NCBI RefSeq assembly: GCF_000622225.1
Contig: NZ_JHWD01000003.1
Span: forward strand, 186,001 to 250,000
Length of the DNA: 64,000 nucleotides
Reading direction: 5' to 3'
From: Roseomonas mucosa ATCC BAA-692
GTDB lineage: Bacteria > Pseudomonadota > Alphaproteobacteria > Acetobacterales > Acetobacteraceae
The notes beneath the pieces are model-generated. The model saw only the letters and a list, made by a program, of their open reading frames with translations. It did no database searches and was not told where the DNA came from. Each line of letters begins with the position of its first letter. Position 1 is the first letter of the stretch. Of this stretch, positions 40,199 to 49,578 are shown piece by piece. Both the position numbers and the translations under genes were made by a program.

Positions 40199-41155
40199 TC
40201 AGGTGTAGAGCCGCTCGCCCTCCAGCCCCTTGTAAAGATCGGCGACGAACTCGCCATAGCCGTTGAAGATCCGCGTCGGCACGCGCTCGTTGCTGCCCAG
40301 AAGGCGCTCGGTGGCCTGAGACCAGCGCGGATGCGGCACCTCCGGGTTCACATTGGCCCAGAAGCCGTATTCGCTGCTCTGAAGCTGTTCCCAGAAGGAG
40401 ACGGGGCGTTTGTCGGTGAAGGTGACCTTCACCACCGACTTCCCGGACTTGAAGCCGTATTTCCAGGGGAAGAGCACCCGGATCGGCCCGCCATTCTGCG
40501 GCGGCAGCGGCTTGCCGTACATGCCGGTGGCGACGAAGCCCAGCTCGTTCTGCGCCTCGGCCAGGGTGCAGCCCTCGATATAGGGCCAGGAATACCAGAT
40601 CTGCCGCAGGCCCGGCATGACATCGGGCTGCTGCGCCGTTTCCAGGACGAGGTATTTCGCGCCGGATGTGGGCTGGGCGAGGCGCACGAATTCGGAAAGC
40701 GGGAAGCCCGTCCAGGGCACGGTCATGGCCCAGGTCTCGACGCAGCGGTGCCGCAGCACGCGCTCCTCCATCCGCACCTGCTTCAGCAGGTCCTCCAGCC
40801 CGATCTCCCGCGGCTGGGCGACCATGCCCTCGAAGCGGATGCTCCAGGGAGTCATCTTCAGCTTCCGGGCCGCCGAGACGACATCCTTGGAATCCCCGAA
40901 CTCGTAGTAGTTGTTGTAGGTCGTCGCGTTGCGTTCCGGTGTCGTGGCCCGGCCCGGATCGAAGCGCGGGTCGGGGGTGAGCCCGCCCGGCGCGGCGCCG
41001 CCCTGCGCGAAGACCGGGCCGCCATGCAGCAGGCCCAGCCCGGCGGCCAGGCTGCCGCCGATGAGCCCAAGCCCCTTGCGCCGCCCGACCACCAGGAACT
41101 CGGGCGTCGCGGCACTTTCGGGAAGTTCCCAGCCACGGCGGGTGCGGACGAGCAT
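40199..41155 (-). CDS. msrP: Protein-methionine-sulfoxide reductase catalytic subunit MsrP (YedY)
   Basis: A periplasmic molybdopterin enzyme that repairs oxidised methionines; 318 residues. The Tat signal has GRRKGLGLIGGSLAAGLGL. The molybdenum ligand is Cys138 in RHRCVETWAMTVPWTG, followed by GFPLSEFVRL, the PYIEGCTLAEAQNEL region and GGPIRVLFPWKYGFKS, all family marks. Normally msrQ (a heme membrane subunit, YedZ) follows in the same operon; none is here, as the next gene downstream is the convergent hypothetical gene and the gene upstream is a glycosyltransferase. An electron donor must be encoded elsewhere. Confidence 0.95.
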   Translation of the reverse strand: MLVRTRRGWELPESAATPEFLVVGRRKGLGLIGGSLAAGLGLLHGGPVFAQGGAAPGGLTPDPRFDPGRATTPERNATTYNNYYEFGDSKDVVSAARKLKMTPWSIRFEGMVAQPREIGLEDLLKQVRMEERVLRHRCVETWAMTVPWTGFPLSEFVRLAQPTSGAKYLVLETAQQPDVMPGLRQIWYSWPYIEGCTLAEAQNELGFVATGMYGKPLPPQNGGPIRVLFPWKYGFKSGKSVVKVTFTDKRPVSFWEQLQSSEYGFWANVNPEVPHPRWSQATERLLGSNERVPTRIFNGYGEFVADLYKGLEGERLYT

Positions 41156-41254
41156 CGGAAGTCTCCTGCGACCCGTCTCATCTCCGTATGCGGGGCCGGA
41201 ACGTCAAGGGCGGTGGCCGAATGATGACCGGCGCCGCCAAAGGCGCTCCCGTCG

Positions 41255-42718
41255 TCAGCGGGGGCGCGGCAGCAGGGCCGTGGATGCCCCCGGCGCGGCG
41301 GTGACGGCGTAGAGGCGGTACAGCTCCGCCTCCACCCCGCTCCGCGCCCGGGCAATCAGCCCGGGCAGTTCCCTCGCCGCGGGCCAGAGCGGCGGCCCGT
41401 CGCCGCGCCGGGTGCTGCGGATCAGCAGCCCCTTGCCCGTCGCCGGCCCCCCCGGCAGGGCGAAGAGGTCCCAGCGATCCCCGATCGCCACCACCGGCAC
41501 GCCGGGCGGCAGGCGCAGCGCGAGCTGGCTTGCCAGCCCGTATTCCTCCGAGGCGACGAAATCCGCCCCTTCGGCGACGCGGGCCTGTTCCACTGCGGCG
41601 GCGAAGCGGTCCCAGCCACCGAGCCGGGCCAGGGTGGGATCGCTGCGGCGCGGCAGATGGAACGGCGCATAGGCGGCCTGAACCAGCACCAGCCCGGAGA
41701 GCAGCACGCCGATCGCCAGGCCCGGACGGAACAGCCGCTGCCAGAAGCCGGCGAGGCAGGCCGCGGCAAGGCAGGCGGAGGGATAGAGGATGGCCGGCCA
41801 GTTGCCCTGCACCCGGCTGCCCGTGGCCTGCCAGAGGAAGACCAGCGTGGCCGGCACCGTGAGCGCCACGAGCAGCCCGGCGCCGCTGTCCCGCCGCCGG
41901 ACCCAGGCGCCGGCCACCACGCCGGTGCCGACCACGCAGAGCAGGAAGATCAGCGGCGTGGCCAGCCCGGCCTGCCCGCCGATGAGCTCGCCCAGGTAGC
42001 GGAAGGTGAGGCTCCCTTCGCGCAGCCCGGCCCGCCCGCCCTGCTTGGCGAAGGAGGCCCAGCCGTGCTGCGCGTTCCAGAACAGCACCGGGGAGAAGAC
42101 CAGGATGGCCAGGACCCCGCCCGCCCAGAGCCGCCAGTCGCGCAACCAGGCCCGCGCCTTCGCATCCAGCAGCAGCCAGAGCAGCAGGCCGATCCCCAGG
42201 AAGGCGGCGGTGTATTTCGACAGCAGCGCGGCCCCGGCGAAGAGGCCCACCGCCAGCCACCAGCGCCCGTCCCCGCGGGCATGGGCCTCGGCGACCGCCC
42301 AGAGGGTCAGGCACCAGAAGACGATCTGCGGCGTGTCCGGCGTCATCAGCACGGCGCCGGCATTCACCAGCAGCGTGGCGTTGAACAGCGAGGCCGCCAT
42401 CACCCCCGGGCGCCGGTCGGGAAACAGGAGGTTGCCCGCCCGCACCAGGGCCAGCGTGGCCAGCAGCAGCCCGACGGGGCCGAGCAGCCGGATGCCCAGC
42501 GGTGTGTCGCCCAGCAGCAGCGTCCCCGCCCGGATCCAGAAGGCGACCATGGGCGGATGGTCGTAGTAGCCGGGCGAAAGCGCCCGGGACCAGACCCAGT
42601 AGTAGGCCTCGTCCGGCGAGACCGGCACGGTGGCCGCGGCGATCAGCCGGGCCAGGGTGATGGCTGCCAGGGCCAGCAGCGGCGTCAGCAGGGACTGCGT
42701 GCGGAGGGACTGCATCAT
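41255..42718 (-). CDS. ArnT-like polyprenyl-phosphate-dependent glycosyltransferase (GT83 type)
   Basis: A 487-residue membrane protein with about 11-12 hydrophobic helices. The first periplasmic loop carries SPDEAYYWVWSRALSPGYYDHPP, the catalytic acidic motif of the ArnT/PMT superfamily. The start is ATG 42718, with GAGGAA seven bases upstream overlapping the end of the preceding gene; the frame is open further upstream but lies within that gene. Such enzymes move a sugar from an undecaprenyl-phosphate carrier to lipid A, a glycan or a protein. Its GT2-GtrA neighbour could make the carrier. Confidence 0.85.
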   Translation of the reverse strand: MMQSLRTQSLLTPLLALAAITLARLIAAATVPVSPDEAYYWVWSRALSPGYYDHPPMVAFWIRAGTLLLGDTPLGIRLLGPVGLLLATLALVRAGNLLFPDRRPGVMAASLFNATLLVNAGAVLMTPDTPQIVFWCLTLWAVAEAHARGDGRWWLAVGLFAGAALLSKYTAAFLGIGLLLWLLLDAKARAWLRDWRLWAGGVLAILVFSPVLFWNAQHGWASFAKQGGRAGLREGSLTFRYLGELIGGQAGLATPLIFLLCVVGTGVVAGAWVRRRDSGAGLLVALTVPATLVFLWQATGSRVQGNWPAILYPSACLAAACLAGFWQRLFRPGLAIGVLLSGLVLVQAAYAPFHLPRRSDPTLARLGGWDRFAAAVEQARVAEGADFVASEEYGLASQLALRLPPGVPVVAIGDRWDLFALPGGPATGKGLLIRSTRRGDGPPLWPAARELPGLIARARSGVEAELYRLYAVTAAPGASTALLPRPR

Positions 42719-42728
42719 CGGCTTTTCC

Positions 42729-43820
42729 TCAGCGAGCGCGCCAGACCAGTGTCGAGGAGACGGCATAGTTCCAGACGGCGGTGATCAGCGCCCCGGCGGC
42801 CCCGGCAAGGCCCCAGCCCAGCGTCTCCTCCCGCACCAGCAGCCGGGCGATGCCGACATTGGCCGCCGCCCCGATGCCGCAGACCAGGTAGAAGAGCACC
42901 AGCCCCCGCCAGAGGGACGGCCCCTTGAGCCGCACGTCGCGGTAGGTGACGCGGTTGTTCAGCAGGAAGTTCGCCGTCATCGCGGCGAAGGTGGCGATCC
43001 ACTGCGCGGTGGCAAAGCCGAGATGTCCGATCTCCACCGCTCCCCAGAGCACCAGCAGGTGGACAGCGATGCCGATCAGCCCCACGGCGGCGAAGCTGAA
43101 GAAGCGCCAGGGCAGCGCCCCGCCCAGGGCCTTGTCCAGCAACAGGCCGAGGAACTCCATCAGCACCGTGGCGTCGAGCTTGGATTCCCCCGCCTCGCGC
43201 GGGCGGAAGCGGTAGGGGACCTCCGTCACCCGCAGGGGGCGCCCGGCGGACAGCAGCAGGTCGAGCAGGATCTTGAAGCCTCGCGCCGAGAGCCGCGGCG
43301 CGATCTCTTCGAACAGGGGGCGCGGCAGCAGGAAGAAGCCGCTCATCGGGTCGCTCACCGAGGTCGGCAGGATCGAGCCGGCCATGCGCGCCCCGGCCTC
43401 GCTGATCCGGGCGCGCAGCGGGGAGAAGCCGCTGTCCTTCTCGCCACCCTTCACGTTGCGGGAGCCGACCGCCACCTCCGCCCCGCCGTCCTTCACGGCG
43501 GCCAGCATCAGCGGCAGGCGCGTCTCGTCATGCTGAAGGTCGCCGTCGATGACGGCCACATAGGGGGCGGAGGAGGACAGGATGCCCTCCACGCAGGCGG
43601 AGGCGAGTCCACGCCGCCCGATGCGGCGGATGCAGCGCACCCGGACATCTTCCGCCGCCACGGATTTCACCAGTGCCGAGGTTCCGTCCGGGCTGTTGTC
43701 GTCCACATAGACCGCCTCCCAGGCGATTCCGTCCAGCGCGGCCTCCAGGCGGCGCAGCATCGGCCGCACATTGGCGGCCTCGTTGTAGCAGGGGATGATG
43801 ACGGAGAGTTCGGCGGGCAC
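42729..43820 (-). CDS. GT2 glycosyltransferase (dolichyl-phosphate-mannose-synthase-like) fused to GtrA domain
   Basis: 363 residues in two parts. Residues about 5-230 are a GT2 domain of DPM1 type: SVIIPCYNEAANV, VDDNSPDGT, DGDLQHD (donor-metal site) and SGFFLLPRPLFEE. Residues about 240-360 form a GtrA domain of four helices (FFSFAAVGLIGIAVHLLVLW, FAAMTANFLLNNRVTY). The GT2 part should load a hexose onto undecaprenyl phosphate and the GtrA part flip or hold it. It is followed at ten bases by the ArnT-like gene, so the two probably act in one glycan-decoration pathway. Confidence 0.9.
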   Translation of the reverse strand: MPAELSVIIPCYNEAANVRPMLRRLEAALDGIAWEAVYVDDNSPDGTSALVKSVAAEDVRVRCIRRIGRRGLASACVEGILSSSAPYVAVIDGDLQHDETRLPLMLAAVKDGGAEVAVGSRNVKGGEKDSGFSPLRARISEAGARMAGSILPTSVSDPMSGFFLLPRPLFEEIAPRLSARGFKILLDLLLSAGRPLRVTEVPYRFRPREAGESKLDATVLMEFLGLLLDKALGGALPWRFFSFAAVGLIGIAVHLLVLWGAVEIGHLGFATAQWIATFAAMTANFLLNNRVTYRDVRLKGPSLWRGLVLFYLVCGIGAAANVGIARLLVREETLGWGLAGAAGALITAVWNYAVSSTLVWRAR

Positions 43821-43941
43821 GGCGGCGGCTTAGCCCCGCTGCGCCTCCGGCGGAAGTGCGTGCTGCATCCGGCAGGGCCGCAATGCCTCCCGCCGTTCCC
43901 TGTCGTTTCGGTCCGGAAGCGGATCGAGACGTCATGCTCCC

Positions 43942-43968
43942 TTCATGAAAGTGTCATTTATCTGTAGC
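43942..43968 (+). promoter_or_regulatory. PhoB binding site (Pho box) upstream of ugpB
   Basis: Three half-sites are spaced exactly 11 bases apart: TTCAT (43942), GTCAT (43953) and GTAGC (43964). The central pair GTGTCAT-TTAT-CTGTAGC matches the CTGTCAT-N4-CTGTCAY consensus well in the first half and partly in the second. The position, about 60-85 bases before the ugpB start, suits phosphate-starvation control of ugp. Confidence 0.72.
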
Positions 43969-44026
43969 GTGGCCGCAACAAGCACCGGCGAAAGACCGGC
44001 CGCTCACTGACAGGGAGAACGCGATC

Positions 44027-45397
44027 ATGCGGCGTCGTTCCGTTGCCGCCGGCGCCTTGGCGCTGGCTTCCGCCCCACTGGCCTCCGGGCTCCTCGGCCG
44101 CCCCGCCCTGGCGCAGGGCACTGGCAACCGCACCGAGATCCAGTTCTGGCACGGGCTGAGCCAGCCGCTGGGCGGGATGCTGGAGCAGATCGCCGCCGAC
44201 TTTTCCGATTCGCAGGACAGGTTCCGGATCAACGCCACCTTCCGGGGCAGCTATCCGGACACCATGGTGGCGGCCATCGCCGCCTTCCGTGCCGGCACCG
44301 CGCCGCATATCGTGCAGATGTTCGAGGTCGGCACCGGCACGATGATCAATGCCGGCCGCGCCATCGTGCCGCTGCACGAGCTCGCGGCCCAGACCAAGGT
44401 CGATCTCGGGACCGCGGACTACCTCGCCGCCATCAAGGGCTATTACAGCCTGCCCGACGGGCGGCTGATGTCCCTGCCCTTCAACAGCTCCACCTCGATC
44501 GTCTTCTACAACAAGGATGCCTTCCGCAAGGCGGGGCTGGACCCGGCGAAGTTCCCGGCGACCTGGCCGGAAGTCACCGAGGCGATGCGCAAGCTGAAGG
44601 CGGCGGGCTTCGCCTCGCCCATGACCACCTCCTGGCCCACCTGGCTGAACGTCGAGCAGGTGAGCGCCATCCACAACATTCCGCTGGCCACCAGGGCGAA
44701 CGGCTTCGAGGGGCTGGATGCCGAGCTGCGCATCCACAACCCGCTGCTGGTGAAGCATCTCGGCAACCTCGTGGAGTGGCAGAAGGAAGGCCTCTACCGC
44801 TACGGCGGCCGTGACTCGGCGGCGGATGCACTGTTCCCCTCGGGCGAGTGCCCGATCGTCATGGCCTCCTCCGGCCTGCGCGCCCGCACCGTGAAGGAAG
44901 CGAAGTTCGACTGGGGCGCGGCGATGCTGCCCTACTACCCGGAGGTGAAGGGCGCGCCGATCAACAGCATCATCGGCGGCGCCAGCCTCTGGGTGATGCA
45001 GGGTGGCCCCCGGGCGCAGCGCTCGGCAGCCGAGCTCCAGGGCGTCGCCGAGTTCTTCCGCTATCTCGGGCGGCAGGACATCGCCGCGAAGTGGCACCAG
45101 GACACGGGCTACCTCCCCGTTTCCATGGGCGCCTACAAGGCGACGCGTGAATCGGGCTTCTACGCGAAGAACCCCGGCGCCGACGTGCCGGTGGAGCAGC
45201 TCCTGCGCGGCGGCGGCAACACCACGGAGAACAGCCGAGGCATCCGCCTCGGCGGCTTCGCCGAGATCCGCAACATCATGCAGGAGGAGATGGAGCGGGC
45301 GCTGCAAGGGGCGCAGAGCGCCGACCAGGCCCTGGCCAGCGCGCAGACGCGCGGCAACCAGGTGCTGCGCAACTTCGAGCGCACCAACAAGGGCTGA
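44027..45397 (+). CDS. ugpB: Glycerol-3-phosphate ABC transporter substrate-binding protein UgpB
   Basis: A periplasmic binding protein of 456 residues. The signal [21 protein letters not shown] has arginines suited to Tat or Sec export. The mature protein begins [18 protein letters not shown], then has [37 protein letters not shown] and YLPVSMGAY, all typical of UgpB. GGGAG precedes the ATG. It binds sn-glycerol-3-phosphate and glycerophosphodiesters for use as a phosphate source. It is the first gene of ugpBAEC, behind a Pho box. Confidence 0.93.
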   Translation: MRRRSVAAGALALASAPLASGLLGRPALAQGTGNRTEIQFWHGLSQPLGGMLEQIAADFSDSQDRFRINATFRGSYPDTMVAAIAAFRAGTAPHIVQMFEVGTGTMINAGRAIVPLHELAAQTKVDLGTADYLAAIKGYYSLPDGRLMSLPFNSSTSIVFYNKDAFRKAGLDPAKFPATWPEVTEAMRKLKAAGFASPMTTSWPTWLNVEQVSAIHNIPLATRANGFEGLDAELRIHNPLLVKHLGNLVEWQKEGLYRYGGRDSAADALFPSGECPIVMASSGLRARTVKEAKFDWGAAMLPYYPEVKGAPINSIIGGASLWVMQGGPRAQRSAAELQGVAEFFRYLGRQDIAAKWHQDTGYLPVSMGAYKATRESGFYAKNPGADVPVEQLLRGGGNTTENSRGIRLGGFAEIRNIMQEEMERALQGAQSADQALASAQTRGNQVLRNFERTNKG

Positions 45398-45401
45398 CCC
45401 G

Positions 45402-46283
45402 ATGAGCGAGAAGACCGCCTTTCGCGGCAAGGCGCTGCCGCTCCTGCTGCTCTTGCCGCAGCTCGCGATCACGGCGGTCTTCTTCTACTGGCCCGCCCTC
45501 CAGGCGCTGATCCAGTCCACGCTGCGGGAGGACGCTTTCGGCCTTTCCAGCGAGTTCGTCGGGCTGGAGAATTTCCACGAGGTCCTGTCCGACCCGAACT
45601 GGCTGCAGGCCGCCTGGAACACGGCGATCTTCTCCTCCTCCGTGGCCATCCTGGCCCTTTCGGTGGCGCTGTTCCTGGCGGTGCAGGCGGATAAGAGGCT
45701 GCGCGCCGCCAGCCTCTACCGCACCCTGTTGATCTGGCCCTATGCCGTGGCCCCGGCCGTGGCGGCGGTGCTCTGGCTCTTTCTCTTCCACCCGCAGATC
45801 GGGCTGATCGGCCGCGCGCTCAACAATGCCGGCCTCGCCTGGGACTACCGGCTCAACGGCACCCAGGCGATGCTGCTGGTGGTGATCGCCTCGGCCTGGA
45901 AGCAGGTCGCCTACAACTTCATCTTCTTCCTGGCCGGGCTGCAGTCCATCCCGCAGAGCGTGCTGGAGGCGGCCGCCATCGACGGCGCCCGCCCGGTGCG
46001 GCGCTTCTGGACCGTGGTCTTCCCCCTGCTTTCCCCCACCATCTTCTTCCTGGTGGTGGTGAACCTGACCTACGCCTTCTTCGAGACCTTCGGCGTCATC
46101 CATGCGCTGACCCAGGGCGGCCCGGCCCGGGCGACGGAGACGCTGATCTACAAGGCTTGGTCGGATGGCGTGCAGAACCTGAACCTCGGCACCTCCTCGG
46201 CCCAGAGCGTCATCCTGATGCTGATGGTGGTGGCGCTGACGGCCTTCCAGTTCCGCTTCATCGACCGCAAGGTGCATTACTGA
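45402..46283 (+). CDS. ugpA: Glycerol-3-phosphate ABC transporter permease UgpA
   Basis: An inner membrane permease of 293 residues with six helices. The EAA loop that docks on UgpC is [22 protein letters not shown]. The first helix reads [19 protein letters not shown], typical of MalF-type permeases. ATG 45402 is four bases after the ugpB stop; longer upstream frames overlap ugpB out of frame. It shares one base with ugpE. Confidence 0.93.
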   Translation: MSEKTAFRGKALPLLLLLPQLAITAVFFYWPALQALIQSTLREDAFGLSSEFVGLENFHEVLSDPNWLQAAWNTAIFSSSVAILALSVALFLAVQADKRLRAASLYRTLLIWPYAVAPAVAAVLWLFLFHPQIGLIGRALNNAGLAWDYRLNGTQAMLLVVIASAWKQVAYNFIFFLAGLQSIPQSVLEAAAIDGARPVRRFWTVVFPLLSPTIFFLVVVNLTYAFFETFGVIHALTQGGPARATETLIYKAWSDGVQNLNLGTSSAQSVILMLMVVALTAFQFRFIDRKVHY

Positions 46284-47152
46284 TGGCCGATGCCGCCACC
46301 GCGACACGCCACCGGCAGGCGCGTTCGAAGCTGCTGGCCCATGCGCTGCTGATCCTGGGCGTCCTCATCTTCGCCTTTCCGATCTGGATCGCGCTGATGG
46401 GCTCCACCCACGATGCTTCCACCCTGGGGCGCGGCGAGGTGCCGCTGCTGCCGGGGCCGGACGCTGTCGAGAACTACGCCACCGCCTGGACCCAGGGCGG
46501 CGGCCGCATGCGCACCACCCCCGCCTGGGTGATGCTGTGGAACAGCGCGCTGATGGCGCTGATCATCGCGGTCGGGAAGATCACGATCTCCATGCTCAGC
46601 GCCTTCGCGGTGGTGTTCTTTCGCTTTCCCTTCCGGATGACCTGCTTCTGGCTGATCTTCATCACCCTGATGCTCCCGGTGGAGGTGCGGCTGATCCCCA
46701 CCTTCCAGGTCATGGTGGACCTGCGCCTGACCGACACGATGACGGGGCTCACCCTGCCGCTGATCGCTTCCGCCACGGCGACGCTGCTGTTCCGGCAGTT
46801 CTTCCTGACCATCCCGGACGAGCTGGCCGAGGCGGCGCGGCTCGACGGCGCCGGGCCGCTGCGCTTCCTGCGCGACGTGGTGCTGCCGCTCTCGCGCAAC
46901 TCGATCGCGGCGCTCTTCGTGATCCTCTTCATCTATGGCTGGAACCAGTATCTCTGGCCGCTGCTGATCGTGACCGACCGCTCGCTGGAGACCATCGTGG
47001 TCGGCCTCTCCAAGAGCATCGGCAACGGCGATTCCCAGAACGAGTGGAACACCATCATGGCCATGGCGGTGCTGGCGCTGCTGCCGCCCGTCGCGGTGGT
47101 GGTGGCGATGCAGCGCTGGTTCGTGCGCGGCCTGACCGAAACGGAGAAGTAA
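46283..47152 (+). CDS. ugpE: Glycerol-3-phosphate ABC transporter permease UgpE
   Basis: The second permease, 289 residues, six helices. [22 protein letters not shown] is the first; the EAA loop is [26 protein letters not shown], and [12 protein letters not shown] is a MalG-type mark near the C-terminus. ATG overlaps the ugpA stop (TGATG), so the permeases are likely made in equal amounts. Confidence 0.93.
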   Translation: MADAATATRHRQARSKLLAHALLILGVLIFAFPIWIALMGSTHDASTLGRGEVPLLPGPDAVENYATAWTQGGGRMRTTPAWVMLWNSALMALIIAVGKITISMLSAFAVVFFRFPFRMTCFWLIFITLMLPVEVRLIPTFQVMVDLRLTDTMTGLTLPLIASATATLLFRQFFLTIPDELAEAARLDGAGPLRFLRDVVLPLSRNSIAALFVILFIYGWNQYLWPLLIVTDRSLETIVVGLSKSIGNGDSQNEWNTIMAMAVLALLPPVAVVVAMQRWFVRGLTETEK

Positions 47153-47157
47153 GCCCT

Positions 47158-48228
47158 TTGGCGACCCTGAAGCTGGACGAGATCCGCAAGTCCTTCGGCA
47201 AGACGCAGGTGCTGCACGGCATCGAGCTCGATGTTGCGGATGGCGAGATGGTGGTGCTGGTCGGCGCCTCGGGTTGCGGCAAGTCCACGCTGCTGCGGAT
47301 CACCGCGGGGCTGGAGACGCCGACATCCGGCAAGGTGCTGATCGCCGGGCGCGACGTGACGCCGCTGGAGCCGGCGGACCGCGACATCGCCATGGTGTTC
47401 CAGAACTACGCGCTCTACCCGCATATGACGGTGGCACAGAACATGGCCTATGGGCTGAAGATCCGCGGCCTGCCGCGCCCGGAGATCGACCGGCGGGTGC
47501 GCGAGGCCGCCGAGATCCTGGGCCTGGGCGCCCTGCTGGATCGGCGCCCGCGCCAGCTCTCCGGCGGCCAGCGGCAGCGCGTCGCCATGGGCCGCGCCAT
47601 CGTGCGGGAGCCGGCACTGTTCCTGTTCGACGAGCCGCTCTCCAACCTCGACGCCAGGCTGCGCGTGCAGATGCGGGCGGAAATCCGGCGTCTCCAGCGG
47701 CGGCTGGGCGTGACCTCAATCTTCGTGACTCACGACCAGGTGGAGGCCATGACCCTGGGCGACCGGCTGGTGGTGATGCACCAGGGCCGCGCGGCGCAGG
47801 TCGCCTCCCCCATGGAGGTCTGGGCGAAGCCGGCGGACACCTATGTCGCCAGCTTCATCGGCAGCCCCTCGATGAACCTCCTGCCGGCCACGCTGCTGGA
47901 AGGCGGTGCCGGTGCGCGGCTGGCGTCAGGACAGGAGATCCTCTTCGCGGACGGGCCGCGTCCCGGTGCTGCGGGAATGCCCCTGACGCTGGGGCTACGC
48001 CCCGAGCATGTGCTGGTGGGCGACGCGCCGGATGCCCTGCCCCTGACGGTCGATCTCGTGGAACCGCTGGGCTCCGAGACGGTGGTGCATGGCAGGCTGC
48101 CTGATGGCGTGCCGCTCACCGTCCGAGTGAACGGTCCCTTCGCGGGAAGCAGCCTGCCGGCGCTCCTCGACCCACGAGAACTCCATGTTTTCGATGGCGG
48201 GACTGGAAAGCGGCTGGAGACGGGCTGA
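47158..48228 (+). CDS. ugpC: Glycerol-3-phosphate ABC transporter ATPase UgpC, TTG start
   Basis: A MalK-type ATPase of 356 residues: [47 protein letters not shown] and [13 protein letters not shown], followed by an OB-fold regulatory domain (residues about 240-356, [14 protein letters not shown]). The TTG at 47158 is five bases after the ugpE stop, with GGAGAAG upstream. No ugpQ phosphodiesterase follows; the next gene is tRNA-Lys on the other strand. Confidence 0.93.
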   Translation: MATLKLDEIRKSFGKTQVLHGIELDVADGEMVVLVGASGCGKSTLLRITAGLETPTSGKVLIAGRDVTPLEPADRDIAMVFQNYALYPHMTVAQNMAYGLKIRGLPRPEIDRRVREAAEILGLGALLDRRPRQLSGGQRQRVAMGRAIVREPALFLFDEPLSNLDARLRVQMRAEIRRLQRRLGVTSIFVTHDQVEAMTLGDRLVVMHQGRAAQVASPMEVWAKPADTYVASFIGSPSMNLLPATLLEGGAGARLASGQEILFADGPRPGAAGMPLTLGLRPEHVLVGDAPDALPLTVDLVEPLGSETVVHGRLPDGVPLTVRVNGPFAGSSLPALLDPRELHVFDGGTGKRLETG

Positions 48229-48273
48229 GGGCTCAACGGCCCGGCCGGAGCATTCCAGGAACAGGATTTGGAG

Positions 48274-48346
48274 TGCGCCCGCTGGGGCTCGAACCCAGGA
48301 CCCCAAGATTAAAAGTCTCGTGCTCTACCGACTGAGCTACAGGCGC
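48274..48346 (-). tRNA. tRNA-Lys (anticodon TTT)
   Basis: On the minus strand the acceptor arm GCGCCTG pairs with CGGGCGC (one G-T pair), the D-loop is AGTCGGTA, the anticodon loop CTTTTAA gives TTT, and the T-arm is CTGGG-TTCGAGC-CCCAG. The discriminator base is A and CCA is not encoded. Confidence 0.96.
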
Positions 48347-48420
48347 CCAAGAAGGGTCGGTCGGACGGATAGCACAGGCTCCGCGCCACGCGAAGAGCAT
48401 GGAGCCCGTGTCCGGCGCGG

Positions 48421-48451
48421 AAAACAGGGCGAGGCCACAGCGGCCCCGCCC
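48421..48451 (-). terminator. Intrinsic terminator after the cyclophilin gene
   Basis: Read leftward: a GC stem made of GGGCG/CGCCC and GGCC/GGCC with one mismatch (48427-48436 against 48442-48451), a five-base loop, and then TGTTTT (complement of 48421-48426). It lies 15 bases after the stop of the peptidyl-prolyl isomerase and before tRNA-Lys. Confidence 0.65.
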
Positions 48452-48465
48452 TTCAGGAAGGCCCG

Positions 48466-49044
48466 CTACTGGCCTTCCGGCACATCTGCCGCGACGCGCA
48501 GGCGGATCAGCTTGTCGGGCTCCCGCACCATGCCGCTGGAACCGCTGCCGCGCTTGATCTTGTCCACGGCCTCCATGCCAGAGATCACGCGGCCCCAGAT
48601 CGTGTACTGGCCGTCCAGGCTCGCGGCCGGGGCGAACATGATGAAGAACTGGCTGTTCGCGCTGTTCGGGTCCTGGGTCCGGGCCATGCCGCAGGTGCCG
48701 CGGATGAAGCGCGCCTTGGCCGGCGGGCTGAACTCGGCCGGCAGGTTCGGCAGCGGGCTGCCGCCCGTGCCGGTGCCGGTCGGATCGCCGCCCTGGGCCA
48801 TGAAGCCCTCGATGACCCGGTGGAACGGCGTGCCGTCATAGAAGCCCTGGCGCGCCAAGGTCTTGATTCGCTCCACATGCTTCGGGGCCAGGTCGGGGCG
48901 TAGCTCGATCACCACGCGCCCGTCCTTGAGATCCATCAACAGGATGTTCTCGCGGTCGGCAGGCGCCGCGGCTTCGGTACTCTCGCTCATCAAGGATCCT
49001 CCGGCGATCAACGTCGTGGCGGTCAGCAGAGTGCGTCGCCGCAT
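48466..49044 (-). CDS. Peptidyl-prolyl cis-trans isomerase, cyclophilin type
   Basis: 192 residues with an export-like N-terminus (MRRRTLLTATTLIAGG), so probably periplasmic. Cyclophilin motifs are clear: FYDGTPFHRVIEGFMAQGGDPTGTGTGG (residues in the middle of the chain, with the catalytic Arg in FHR), the GMART segment, NSQFFIMFAPAASLDGQYTIWGRV. It catalyses proline isomerisation in folding proteins. It sits six bases after coaD with GGGAGAG as ribosome site, so gyrA-coaD-ppi may be co-transcribed. A terminator follows. Confidence 0.93.
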   Translation of the reverse strand: MRRRTLLTATTLIAGGSLMSESTEAAAPADRENILLMDLKDGRVVIELRPDLAPKHVERIKTLARQGFYDGTPFHRVIEGFMAQGGDPTGTGTGGSPLPNLPAEFSPPAKARFIRGTCGMARTQDPNSANSQFFIMFAPAASLDGQYTIWGRVISGMEAVDKIKRGSGSSGMVREPDKLIRLRVAADVPEGQ

Positions 49045-49050
49045 CTGGAA

Positions 49051-49570
<520 letters not shown>

Positions 49571-49578
<8 letters not shown>

